From Acidiphilium sp. PA (GTDB lineage: Bacteria; Pseudomonadota; Alphaproteobacteria; Acetobacterales; Acetobacteraceae), in NCBI RefSeq assembly GCF_026191915.1, contig NZ_JAIMBY010000002.1, positions 485,302 to 549,301 on the forward strand: a stretch of DNA of 64,000 nt. The letters run 5' to 3'. The translations under genes were made by a program, and so were the position numbers. Below are positions 55,137 to 63,742 of the stretch, in pieces. Numbering within the stretch: the first letter of the stretch is position 1; each line of letters opens with the position of its first letter. The notes under the pieces were generated by a model that was given only the letters and a program-made list of their open reading frames with translations, was not told the origin of the DNA and did not search any database.

Positions 55137-56488
55137 GATTCCGGGGCCGGCAACCGGGCCGTACCGGTCGGCAACGATACCGTCACCGTGGTACCGTTGC
55201 CGACAATGCTGGCAATCCGCAGGGTTCCACCGTGCGCTTCGACCAGTTGTTTGGCAATCGGCAAGCCGAGGCCGGCCCCGGAAACGCGGCGTCCATTCAG
55301 ATTGGCAAGTTGAATGAACGGCTCCAATACACGGTCGAGATCCTGCGGGGCGATGCCGACACCGTTGTCCGCGACGCTGATTTCCACCGCCGCGTCGTCC
55401 ATGATGCGCGCGGCAACAACAATGGCGCCTGCGGGCGCGGTAAACTTAAGGGCGTTGCCGATCAGATTGGACAATATCTGCCGAAACCGCTCGTAATCGA
55501 CGGCGATCTGCCATCGTTCCGGCGGCTGAATGACCTCGAGGCTGACCCGCCGGGCGGCGGCCTCCGCCGCGAGGCCGCGTACCGCATTTTGCAACAATTG
55601 CACGAGCGGTACCCAATTCACCTGTAAAAGCGGCACGAGCGTCTCGAATCTTGAGAAGTCAAGGATATCCTTGACCAGAGCAAGCAAACGACGACCTGAG
55701 TCCAGAATTTGATGGACATATTCAGCACGCTGCTCCGCCGACGGCGTCTGCCCTCCCTGATTCATCAATAATTCTGAAAATCCAATCACCGCTTCCAGCG
55801 GAGAGCGGAACTCATGGCTCAGCGTCGCCAGAAACTGCGCCCGCACGGTATTGGCTTGTTCAGCCACCAGTTTCGCCTGGCGCAATGCGGCTTCGGCGAC
55901 CTTCCGCATCAGCACATCGATGTAAACCCCCAGCGCGACCTCGACCAATTCGCGGTCACCGGCCTCGAACGCGCGGTGGATATTGCTTTCCACCCGATTG
56001 CCGAGCAGCAGCGCGCGGCCGTGCGATTGGTCATAAGCCCACAGGACATACGGAACCTCGAGCAATCCCGTCATGCTGGCCGACTGCGGCGCGGCCGAAT
56101 GGCTCGTCGACGTGAACAGGAAGTCCGGTGGCGCCGACAAGAGCATGGACGACGATTTCACCGCGCCAAGCGTGTGTTCCACCATGAAATGATCGGGTCG
56201 CGCGGGCTCGACCCGCAGGAACACCGCACAATCGCAAACCGCGGTATCGGCAATGGTGGCGAGGATCAGCCGCCCGATTGCATGCGGCTCGACATCCGCC
56301 CCGATCAGTCGATAGGCTTCGCGCACCAGCTTCGCAACGGTCTTGCTCCGCCGCGCTTCGCGCGCCACCCGACTTTGCTCCTCCTGCAGCCGCAGTAATC
56401 TCGCGCCGATTTCGTCATACTCGCGACGATAGTAAGCGACCTCGCGCTCAAGCCGAGCCCGCTCTTCATCCGCAAGCTGCATCTGCAT
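55133..56488 (-). CDS. Sensor histidine kinase with GAF-like domain
   Basis: The product has about 451 residues from the ATG 2 bases after the FIST gene. It has an N-terminal coiled coil (1-48), a GAF-like sensor region (about 52-200), HisKA with the phospho-His H225 (L-S-H-E-F-R-S-P-L), and an HATPase with N-box N-L-I-G-N-A-L-K-F, G1 V-A-D-N-G-V-G-I-A and G2 G-A-G-L-G-L-P-I. There are no membrane segments, so it is cytoplasmic. It is coupled with the FIST protein and the PleD-like cyclase; its likely partner is the first receiver domain of that cyclase. No ribosome site is seen; translational coupling is probable. Confidence 0.88.
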   Translation of the reverse strand: MQMQLADEERARLEREVAYYRREYDEIGARLLRLQEEQSRVAREARRSKTVAKLVREAYRLIGADVEPHAIGRLILATIADTAVCDCAVFLRVEPARPDHFMVEHTLGAVKSSSMLLSAPPDFLFTSTSHSAAPQSASMTGLLEVPYVLWAYDQSHGRALLLGNRVESNIHRAFEAGDRELVEVALGVYIDVLMRKVAEAALRQAKLVAEQANTVRAQFLATLSHEFRSPLEAVIGFSELLMNQGGQTPSAEQRAEYVHQILDSGRRLLALVKDILDFSRFETLVPLLQVNWVPLVQLLQNAVRGLAAEAAARRVSLEVIQPPERWQIAVDYERFRQILSNLIGNALKFTAPAGAIVVAARIMDDAAVEISVADNGVGIAPQDLDRVLEPFIQLANLNGRRVSGAGLGLPIAKQLVEAHGGTLRIASIVGNGTTVTVSLPTGTARLPAPES

Positions 56489-56490
56489 GT

Positions 56491-57699
56491 CTAGGGAGCG
56501 CGCTGGAACACGCTGAGCACTCCAGTCCAATCGAGCGGTCGGCTGTAGTCCCCGGCGAACGGTGCAATCTCGACCCCCGAATAGAAACCCATGAACGGGA
56601 AAATCGGCGCGAGCGTCTGCAAGACGAGTTCCGCCTCCTCGGTCGGTGCCCCGCTCATCACGCTGGCGCGACCGGCGCAGTCGATATAGAGAGCGAACAG
56701 GCAATTGTCGGCGACGGTCCGCCGGCTGAGCTCGACAACGCCACGCTCGACCGACTCCAGCATGAGCACATTGTCACGGCTCATAATCTGTACCCGCGTG
56801 CCGACAGCGAAATCCGGTTCGAACAGCGTAATCGAGCCCCGCGCCGGGTTCGCATGCAGAATGAGCCGATTGACGTAGTTGTTTTCGTCATACGGCGCGA
56901 AAGGGTCGCCTTGTTTCTGCCCCAAGGTCGCGACCAGCGAGAGCTCCTGCCCGGATGTCGTGCCCAGTTCCAACCCCAGCATCCGCTCGATCACAGTGAG
57001 TGCGGGCTCACCGTTCAGTTCGAGCACCTCAGCCCCCTCGATCCGGGTGATCTGCATGAAACTGCTGACCGGCCGACACCCATGCAATATAGCGGTCGAG
57101 GCCGTGATGCCGGCCGGAAACACCAGCGCGGTCATGGCGTGTTTGCGAACGTCGTCATCGACGAACATCCACCCATCCGATATGTTGATATCGGTCAGCA
57201 GGCCGCCGCCTATCACGTGAAGGGCACGATCGTTCAACCCCGCTTGAAAGCCCGCCATCAACTGGCTGGCCGGATGCAGCCGGAGCGGCGATGTCGACGC
57301 GACACTGTCGAACAGCAGCAGGACGGCCGCACCATCGTCGGTATGATCACGCACCTCCCTGCCGAGCGACCGCCCGGCCGCCTCCTCACCTTCGAGCAGA
57401 GCGCCGGTGCTGATGACCTGCGGCGTCACCTCCGCCCCGTGGAAGGCAATCAGCCCGAGTTCGAACCCCGTGTATCCGAGCCCCGCCGTGGCGATCGCGC
57501 CCGCCGCCGACCCCCCCGCCAGCGTCACGTCGGGAAATGTGCCGCGCAATGCCGCCAGCGCGGATGCGGGATCGTGCCTGCCGCCCACGAATGCGAGCAC
57601 AAGATCCGGGTTGGCACGGCCGATCTGCGCACGGCATTCGCTGGCAGCCGCCATGATGTTCTGGTTGCTCGCATACGCCGTCCGCACGGCGCCGGTCAC
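56491..57699 (-). CDS. FIST N- and C-domain sensor protein
   Basis: The product has 402 residues from a GTG that overlaps the cyclase stop (GTGA). The FIST N domain (about 30-220) has L-V-L-A-F-V-G-G, L-A-G-G-S-A-A-G and L-L-L-F-D-S-V. The FIST C domain (about 225-380) has A-E-V-L-E-L-N-G-E-P-A-L and the end G-F-Y-S-G-V-E-I-A-P-F with the W-T-G-V-L-S-V-F close. FIST domains are predicted small-ligand sensors (amino acids suggested) and are found beside kinases and GGDEF proteins. It has no output domain, so it should act through the neighbours. Confidence 0.9.
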   Translation of the reverse strand: MTGAVRTAYASNQNIMAAASECRAQIGRANPDLVLAFVGGRHDPASALAALRGTFPDVTLAGGSAAGAIATAGLGYTGFELGLIAFHGAEVTPQVISTGALLEGEEAAGRSLGREVRDHTDDGAAVLLLFDSVASTSPLRLHPASQLMAGFQAGLNDRALHVIGGGLLTDINISDGWMFVDDDVRKHAMTALVFPAGITASTAILHGCRPVSSFMQITRIEGAEVLELNGEPALTVIERMLGLELGTTSGQELSLVATLGQKQGDPFAPYDENNYVNRLILHANPARGSITLFEPDFAVGTRVQIMSRDNVLMLESVERGVVELSRRTVADNCLFALYIDCAGRASVMSGAPTEEAELVLQTLAPIFPFMGFYSGVEIAPFAGDYSRPLDWTGVLSVFQRAP

Positions 57700-59102
57700 G
57701 AGCGTGCTCCACTCTCGAATGAAATGATCCGCCCCGAGACCTCGCCGAAAGCGACCACGCGGTTCCGCCCGGCACGCTTCGCCTCGTAAAGGGCGAAATC
57801 CGCACGCGCCAGCAAACTGTCCGCCGCATCCCCCACGCGCACCGCCTCGGCATCGCCAATCGTCAAGCCGATACTGGCGGTAACGCGAATCGTCCGCTCG
57901 ACAATCATGCCCTCAATCGTCACACGGATTTTCTCGGCAATCACCGATGCCGCCGCCTCATCCGAAAGACCCGCGATCACGACGACGAACTCCTCCCCGC
58001 CATAGCGAACGATCAGATCGCTCGGCCGCAGATTCTGTCTCAGAATATCGGCAACACCCCGTAGAGTCTTGTCGCCCACCGCATGACCGTGATGGTCGTT
58101 GATGGCCTTGAAATGATCGAGGTCGATCATGAATAACCCAAACCCGCCGATCGAGCTTTCCTCGCACAACCGCTGCAGGTGAGACTCGAGATATCGCCGG
58201 TTGTAGAGCTGCGTGAGCGGATCGATCACCGCGAGACGCAGTGCGCTTCCGACATCGTCGCGCAGGGTGTCCTCATAAAATTTGCGCTTGATCTGATTAT
58301 TGACACGCAGCAACAATTCATCCGGGTCGAGCGGCAGCACCAGGCAATCGTTCGCACCCAGATCCAGCGCGGCAATCATCAGATCGCGCTCGTCCTGCTC
58401 CGCGATCAACAGCAGCGGCGTATCCCGTGTCTCAGCCCTGGCACGGCACCGTGCCACGAGTCGCAACGGATCTCCGTCGAGCAGCGAAAGGCTGATCAGA
58501 ATAAGATCGAACCGGTCCTCCGTCGTCTGCGCCAGCAAGTCTGCCTCATCGGAGGCGACCGAAACCAGAACCCCGGCGTCACGCAGACAAGCGCCGATCG
58601 CCGCCGTCCGCGCCGCAAGATCATCTGCGATCAGAACGCGCGCCAACCCATGCGGCACATCGCTCGGTTGCGCGACCCGCAGACCCAGGGCGGTCGCTGC
58701 CGCACCGCGCAAGCGCCACTCGTCCATCAGACGCTTCAACCGCAGAATGCCGCGCAACCGCGCCAACAGCAGATCATAATCAACCGGCCTGGTCAGAAAT
58801 TCATCCGCCCCCGAGCGCAGCCCCTTCGCGCGTTCGGCCGGTCTCTCGAGCCCCGTGATCATGATGACGGGAATATGCGCGGTCGCCACACCGTCTTTCA
58901 GCGCATTGCAGACCTCATACCCGCTCATCGTCGGCATCAGCACATCCAGCAGGATCACATCGGGCTGCCAGACGCGCGCCACCTCAACAGCCTCCCGGCT
59001 GTCGGTAACCATCTTGACGTCGTAATATTCCTGCACAAGTCTCGCTTCTAATAAACGAGCATTTGGCGCGATGTCATCAACGACGAGGACCCTGGCGGTC
59101 AA
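57696..59102 (-). CDS. PleD-like response regulator diguanylate cyclase (REC-REC-GGDEF)
   Basis: The product has 468 residues. The TTG start at 59102 has AAGGAG 6 bases upstream. Receiver 1 (1-120) has D53 as phospho-acceptor (I-L-L-D-V-L-M-P) and T-83 plus the R-P-V-D lysine-position change (K replaced by R). Receiver 2 (about 155-275) has lost the acceptor Asp (I-L-I-S-L-S-L). The GGDEF domain has M-I-D-L-D-H-F and the active loop G-G-E-E-F (368-372), with the c-di-GMP inhibition site R-P-S-D (359-362) five residues before. So an active, product-inhibited c-di-GMP synthase is expected, switched on by phosphorylation from the kinase of the same operon. Confidence 0.92.
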   Translation of the reverse strand: MTARVLVVDDIAPNARLLEARLVQEYYDVKMVTDSREAVEVARVWQPDVILLDVLMPTMSGYEVCNALKDGVATAHIPVIMITGLERPAERAKGLRSGADEFLTRPVDYDLLLARLRGILRLKRLMDEWRLRGAAATALGLRVAQPSDVPHGLARVLIADDLAARTAAIGACLRDAGVLVSVASDEADLLAQTTEDRFDLILISLSLLDGDPLRLVARCRARAETRDTPLLLIAEQDERDLMIAALDLGANDCLVLPLDPDELLLRVNNQIKRKFYEDTLRDDVGSALRLAVIDPLTQLYNRRYLESHLQRLCEESSIGGFGLFMIDLDHFKAINDHHGHAVGDKTLRGVADILRQNLRPSDLIVRYGGEEFVVVIAGLSDEAAASVIAEKIRVTIEGMIVERTIRVTASIGLTIGDAEAVRVGDAADSLLARADFALYEAKRAGRNRVVAFGEVSGRIISFESGARS

Positions 59103-59611
59103 ACCGAACTCCTTCTAACCGGCTTAAGTACATTAATTACAAAATACAAAATACAATAGCGTTGCTTTTTCAGCTCAAAAAAACTTTGGTTATGCCGACT
59201 TGATAGTCCGAATAATCTAAGCCGTTTTCGCCGTAACGCAACAACTCCATGTTGCGATCGCTTGATAAACCTATCGGCAGACGTGAGTGAGCGCCGGTAT
59301 CCGCAGCACCGCAGGTTGAAAATCGAGCGCGCCGTGGCAAGCCCTACGCGATCGCCCCCGCACCGCACGTCTTCATTACCTGGCTTGTTTATCAAATATA
59401 TGGCAATTGAGGCAAGAAGAATGCCTCCCTGTGCGATAGCGTCTCCAAATGTATCTTATTGTAAAATGGCGCGAGCGCCGGCCGGGTTCAATGAGCCCCG
59501 GCCGCCCTAGCGTCACAATCAAACACACAGATCCCGTCGCCGCGCCGCGATGGTACGCCATGTCATGGCCGACGGCGCAAAACCCCGCCGTACCCGCCGA
59601 ACGGGCGATGA
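59103..59611. other. Noncoding region between the PleD-like gene and the PEP-CTERM fragment
   Basis: This region of 509 bases is AT-rich near the cyclase start, with a direct repeat of ACAAAATACAAAATAC type at about 59138-59155. It must contain the promoter of the signalling operon. No gene is supported on either strand. Confidence 0.45.
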
Positions 59612-59839
59612 TCATGGGCGTTGACGTCGTCTCCGCACCACCCATCCCAGACCGAACAAGCCCGGGCCGAGCAACAGCAGCGATGCGGGCTCAGGCACAG
59701 CCGTCGCGGGAGGTGGCAGGAACATAAAAATCACCGTGCTATCGGCATCGCCCATCGAATACGCCCAGGCGGTTCCGGCCAACACCATCGCGTTGGCGGC
59801 GTTGCGGGCACGACATCGGCGGTCACCATGCCCGCCCAC
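59612..59839 (-). pseudogene. Orphan PEP-CTERM sorting-signal fragment
   Basis: The frame has 75 codons. Its end is a full PEP-CTERM tail: V-P-E-P-A-S-L-L-L-L-G, a membrane stretch, G-L-G-W and a basic close R-R-R-R-Q-R. The part before it is short, with no signal peptide, and runs up against the pyridoxamine oxidase-like gene. This therefore looks like the 3' end of a secreted surface protein whose body has been lost. PEP-CTERM proteins need an exosortase, which is not in the window. Confidence 0.65.
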
Positions 59840-59866
59840 CCCGGCATCACCGCATCCCTCACCCCG

Positions 59867-60475
59867 TCACGGCACCAGCCAGCTCGCCCCGCACCCCCCA
59901 TCGGCCGCCCATTCGAACCGCGCGCGCCGATGCCCGGCATGATGCAGCCAAAGCCACTCCAACCTGTCGAACTCTACCGCCAGCACGGCAAAATTGGCAA
60001 ACCCCGCCTCGCTGAACACCGGCGCCGCCGGCGGCGCCGCAACCGACCGTCCCGGCGCCGGTTCGATCGCATAGCACGCCCGGCTCGCCGGCAATCCCCG
60101 CTGCCACGCGGCGCGCGCCACCGCATCATCCACATGCACCCGCGCCGTCGCGCCCAGCCGGATCTGAATCGCCGCCCGTGCGTCATAAACATGCACCGCC
60201 ACGCGCGGCATCCGCACGATATCGCCGAATTTCTCGCCCCGCCGATCAGTATGCAGCGTCAACCGCCGCGCCGCCGCGTCGAACCCGCGCAGCACCATGG
60301 TCCGCACCCGCGGCGCGCCATCCGCGCCTACCGTCGCCACGCTCGGCGTGCGAAACGCCGAACGCCGGTCCGCCACCCCGCGCGCGAACAGCCGGAACGC
60401 CGAGGCGACCACCGCGCCCAGATCATCCCCAACCGCACAAGGCGCGTCATCACCCGCCACCGAATGATCCATCAT
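59867..60475 (-). CDS. Pyridoxamine 5'-phosphate oxidase family flavoprotein
   Basis: The product has 202 residues. It is a split-barrel FMN protein with R-S-A-F-R-T-P-S-V-A-T-V-G, R-V-R-T-M-V-L-R-G-F-D, L-T-L-H-T-D-R-R-G-E-K and the Q-I-R-L-G-A-T-A-R-V-H run that contacts FMN in PdxH. The C-terminal part is Ala-rich and ends with the usual W-L-H-H-x-x-H-R-R-A-R-F-E-W. PdxH proper would have a longer C-terminal R-L-x-P; this is the Alr4036-like branch, with unknown substrate. The ATG overlaps the DUF393 stop. Confidence 0.86.
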   Translation of the reverse strand: MMDHSVAGDDAPCAVGDDLGAVVASAFRLFARGVADRRSAFRTPSVATVGADGAPRVRTMVLRGFDAAARRLTLHTDRRGEKFGDIVRMPRVAVHVYDARAAIQIRLGATARVHVDDAVARAAWQRGLPASRACYAIEPAPGRSVAAPPAAPVFSEAGFANFAVLAVEFDRLEWLWLHHAGHRRARFEWAADGGCGASWLVP

Positions 60476-60900
60476 CAACCCCGGCGCGGCCTTGCCGGCG
60501 CACCCCGCCGCCAGAGCGGCCGCACCCGCAGAAACACCCGATAACCAAATTCCGCCGCCACATCGAACGGCGGCACGCCAACCAGCCGTCCCAGCCACCG
60601 CAAGCCCCGCATCCCGCGCCAGATCTCCGCGAACGCCGCAGCACCCGATACCAGCGTGCCATCCGCCCGCCGCACATGCATCCGCCCCAGCGCCGCCTCC
60701 CGCGTCAGACCCGCGCCGAGCTGCGCCGCATCCGCCGTCGTCACATCCATCCAGTCGAACCCCGCGCCCCCCGCCCGGCGCTGATACTGCCCGATCTCGC
60801 GTGAACACACCGGGCAACCGCCATCGTAATAAACCACCGGCCGCGCGTCCGGCCCCTCATCGCTCAACCTGTCCATGCACGCCAGATTGGCGCGGATCAT
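60475..60900 (-). CDS. DCC family (DUF393) thiol-disulfide oxidoreductase-like protein
   Basis: The product has about 141 residues from ATG 60900; ATG 60876 is equally possible as neither has a ribosome site. The family motif Y-Y-D-G-G-C-P-V-C-S-R-E-I holds the C-x-x-C pair (C29, C32), and the later W-R-G-M-R-G-L-R-W-L and Y-x-x-F-L-R-V-R-P-L-W close are typical. DCC proteins are thioredoxin-like by fold, with role unknown. It is coupled to the pyridoxamine oxidase-like gene by ATGA. Confidence 0.85.
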   Translation of the reverse strand: MIRANLACMDRLSDEGPDARPVVYYDGGCPVCSREIGQYQRRAGGAGFDWMDVTTADAAQLGAGLTREAALGRMHVRRADGTLVSGAAAFAEIWRGMRGLRWLGRLVGVPPFDVAAEFGYRVFLRVRPLWRRGAPARPRRG

Positions 60901-60923
60901 GGTTTTGCAATCGCGCCCAGCCG

Positions 60924-61886
60924 CTACGTCGTCCCGCAAACCCAGTCCCGAAACAACGCCAGATCGATATTCCCCCCGCACAGCGGCAACCCCACCCGCT
61001 TGCCCGCCATCACCCCCGCCTCCTGCATCAACGCCGCCAGCGGCGCCGCCCCCGCGCCCTCGGCCAGATTATGGGTATCCTGCCAATACGCGCGGATCGC
61101 CGCGGCAATCTCGTCATCCGTCACCGTCACGATCCGCGAAACCCCCGCCCGGATCATCTCGAACGCCGCCGGGTCGGGAATCCGCACCGCAATCCCATCC
61201 GCCCGCGTCGTCGCCGTCTCAAGGCTCACCGGCCGCCCCGCCGCCAGCGAGCGCGCATAGGTGGGCGCCCCCGCGCTCTGCACGCCGATAATCTCGGTCG
61301 CCACCCCCAGCAGATCCCGCGCCATGATCGCCCCGCAAACCCCCGAACCCAGCCCGATCGGCACATAAACCGCATCGAGCGCCGGCACCGCCCGAAACAA
61401 TTCCAGCGCCCAGGTCGCCACCCCCAGCACCAGGTCCCGATGAAACGAGGGCGCGAACACCAACCCCTCCGCCTCTGCCAGCCGCATCGCCTCGATCCGC
61501 GCGGCATCGAAATCATCGCCATGCTCGATCAACCGCGCCCCCAGCGCCCGCATCGCCGCGTTCTTCTCGGTGCTGTTGCCCACCGGCACCACAATCGTCA
61601 CCGGAATCCCGAACCGCGCCCCCGCATAGGCCAGCGACTGCCCATGATTGCCCCGCGTCGCCGACACCACGCCCACATGCTCACCGCCACCGGCGGCGAG
61701 CTGCTCCATATGCACCAGCCCGCCCCGCACCTTGAACGAACCGGTCGGCGTATGGTTCTCATGCTTCACCCACACCGCCGCCCCCGTCCGCGCCGCCAGC
61801 AGCGGCCAGGCGTACTGCGGCGTCCCCGCAAACGCCGCATGAACCCGCACCAGCGCCGCGTCCAACTCCGCCAACGAAAACATCAT
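60924..61886 (-). CDS. Threonine/serine dehydratase-like PLP enzyme
   Basis: The product has about 320 residues. It is a fold-type II PLP enzyme with the lysine K52 in T-G-S-F-K-V-R-G-G, the phosphate-binding G-L-G-S-G-V-C-G loop, S-A-T-R-G-N-H-G-Q-S and the C-terminal L-P-L-C-G-G-N-I-D. There is no ACT domain, so it is of the catabolic type. It removes water and ammonia from threonine or serine (or hydroxyaspartate) to form a 2-keto acid. Two tandem ATG follow a GGGGGGAGG, and the first is used here. A further ATG lies 12 bases before. Confidence 0.88.
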   Translation of the reverse strand: MMFSLAELDAALVRVHAAFAGTPQYAWPLLAARTGAAVWVKHENHTPTGSFKVRGGLVHMEQLAAGGGEHVGVVSATRGNHGQSLAYAGARFGIPVTIVVPVGNSTEKNAAMRALGARLIEHGDDFDAARIEAMRLAEAEGLVFAPSFHRDLVLGVATWALELFRAVPALDAVYVPIGLGSGVCGAIMARDLLGVATEIIGVQSAGAPTYARSLAAGRPVSLETATTRADGIAVRIPDPAAFEMIRAGVSRIVTVTDDEIAAAIRAYWQDTHNLAEGAGAAPLAALMQEAGVMAGKRVGLPLCGGNIDLALFRDWVCGTT

Positions 61887-62680
61887 CCTCCCCCCCATCG
61901 CACCCGCGCGACCATCACGCGCCCAGCATCGCGCATAACACCCCGATCATCGATCCCGACAACGCCCTGCCTCACCCTAACCCACCGCGACCAGCGCGCC
62001 TCACGCGCTCCAACCCAACCCTGCCCGAACCCACGCGGCCCAAAACCCAACCGCCGCCTGGCTCACCGCCTCGGTACCGACAACCGCCGAGAACAAGGAC
62101 CAACAGTCATCAAGCCGCACTGCGTCCACCGCCCCACCGCAGCGATCGCACTGCCACCTCACAAAAAATGGCAGGTGTAGCTGCCCGATTCCGTCGCACG
62201 AACCCACGCCTGGCGCACCGGAAGCCGCCCCACCAAGGATTTCGAGTCAACCATCGAGCGCCACTGGCAATATTCTCCTTGCACATCGCCCACTGACCAC
62301 AAAAACTGCGCGAGACCGATCGAAGCACAACCGCTCAGATTCAGGCTCTCAGCGGCGAATTTTGTGGAAGACCAAAAGGATAAAGCTTGGTAAAAAGTGG
62401 GAAGGCGGGTGTGGAAGGGTACCGCCCTATGCTTTTTACCAACGAGCGCGATTAGGTGACCGTAATTGACCGTATCCGGACACTATAAAATAGCCTGCTC
62501 AAAATATGGGGATTCAGGTATTGAGGACAGCTTGTTTTATTGGGCATGGCTTTTGGACTAGATGATCACTGAAATCATCTGCAGAAGGTGGCTCCGGGTT
62601 GTCACAAAAAATAAATCCCTTTATCACGGCAACGAACTCTTCATAAAAACTTATATCTTGGAATTTAATTTCATGAATAA
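61887..62680. other. Noncoding region before the acyltransferase gene
   Basis: This region of 794 bases is GC-rich for the first 350 bases and then becomes clearly AT-rich up to the acyltransferase. Short open frames on both strands (62001-62328) have no family likeness. A composition change inside an intergenic region can mark a junction of different DNA. Confidence 0.45.
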
Positions 62681-62722
62681 GAAACATCTATTTATTTAGA
62701 TGCTGTTCGATTCACCGCTGCG

Positions 62723-63742
62723 ATGGCTGTATTTTTTGGTCATATCTCCGGTGGTCGATTCACGGGCGGTCTATTCTGGCAAATGGGACCATACGGTCCC
62801 GAAGCCGTCGATGTGTTTTTTGTGCTGTCAGGCTTCGTCATCGCTTTTGTTTATGACACTCGCGAAAACACACCGATGGGCTATGCCGTTAGTCGTTTTG
62901 CCCGGATCTATTCAGTCGCTATTCCCGCGCTGATCGTAACCTTCGTCCTCGATGGTATCGGCCGCGCCACCAGACCCGGACTTTACACCGAAGCATGGCA
63001 CTACGTCTGGCACGGGCGCGCCTCCCAGATCGTGCACGCCCTGACATTCACCAATCAGATTTGGTTCAACAACCTGCCACCGGGTTCCGATTTCCCCTTT
63101 TGGTCCCTCGGCTTCGAAGTTTGGTATTACGCCATTTTCGCGCTTGCCGTTTTTACCATCAAACCTTGGCGCATTCCGGTGGTCCTGCTCATGCTGGTTT
63201 TCGTTGGCCCCAAAGTCGCGGCCATGTTCCCGATCTGGCTGATGGGTTTCGGTGCCTACCACCTCTGCAAACGCGTCGTTATTCCCGTTCCCGTCGCCGC
63301 CAGCCTTTGCCTCGGTGCAATCGCTGTCTGGGTCGGCTACGAAGTTCATGCTTGGCGCGCCGGCCGCCCAATCGGCCCAAACTGGATTGGTCGCCCTCCG
63401 ATCATTCAAGACTATATCATCGGCACCCTCTTTACCGTCCATCTGATCGGCTTTCGTTTTGTCTCGCATATCCCCGGCCCGGTCCTGCGCTTCTTCGCCG
63501 GCCCAATCCGCTGGATCGCCGGTGCAACCCTCACCCTCTATTTGTTCCATTTGCCGCTTTCACAATTCCTCGCTGCCGAAACCCCCTGGCCGTCGAGTGC
63601 GTGGCAAACAAGGCTGCTGATCTACGGCGGCGTGCCAATCCTGGTGTTCGTGATCGCCGAATTCACCGAACGTCGCAAAAACATCTGGCGGTACGGATTC
63701 GAGGCATTATTTCAGCGGGTGGCGTCTTCAGTGGTCACCTGA
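62723..63742 (+). CDS. Acyltransferase family 3 membrane protein, N-terminus apparently broken
   Basis: The product has 339 residues from ATG 62723, with about ten membrane segments. The family run V-D-V-F-F-V-L-S-G-F-V-I-A, the A-V-S-R-F-A-R-I-Y-S-V loop, F-P-F-W-S-L-G-F-E-V-W-Y-Y and the T-L-Y-L-F-H-L-P-L close are clear. It transfers an acyl group to a sugar or surface glycan. The frame is open before the ATG and codes Y-L-D-A-V-R-F-T-A-A-M, which is the family's N-terminal motif, yet no start lies there. An ATG at 62673 in another frame gives M-N-K-K-H-L-F-I. A single-base frameshift probably split the start off, so the gene may be inactive. Confidence 0.8.
   Translation: MAVFFGHISGGRFTGGLFWQMGPYGPEAVDVFFVLSGFVIAFVYDTRENTPMGYAVSRFARIYSVAIPALIVTFVLDGIGRATRPGLYTEAWHYVWHGRASQIVHALTFTNQIWFNNLPPGSDFPFWSLGFEVWYYAIFALAVFTIKPWRIPVVLLMLVFVGPKVAAMFPIWLMGFGAYHLCKRVVIPVPVAASLCLGAIAVWVGYEVHAWRAGRPIGPNWIGRPPIIQDYIIGTLFTVHLIGFRFVSHIPGPVLRFFAGPIRWIAGATLTLYLFHLPLSQFLAAETPWPSSAWQTRLLIYGGVPILVFVIAEFTERRKNIWRYGFEALFQRVASSVVT

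Noticed and set aside
60492..62180. Open frame of about 560 codons on the plus strand
   Set aside because: Pro/Arg/His-rich nonsense opposite three recognisable genes (pyridoxamine oxidase-like, DUF393, threonine dehydratase-like).
62001..62328. Short frames as remains of a transposase
   Set aside because: Translations on both strands show no D-D-E or other transposase motif and no inverted repeats flank the region.
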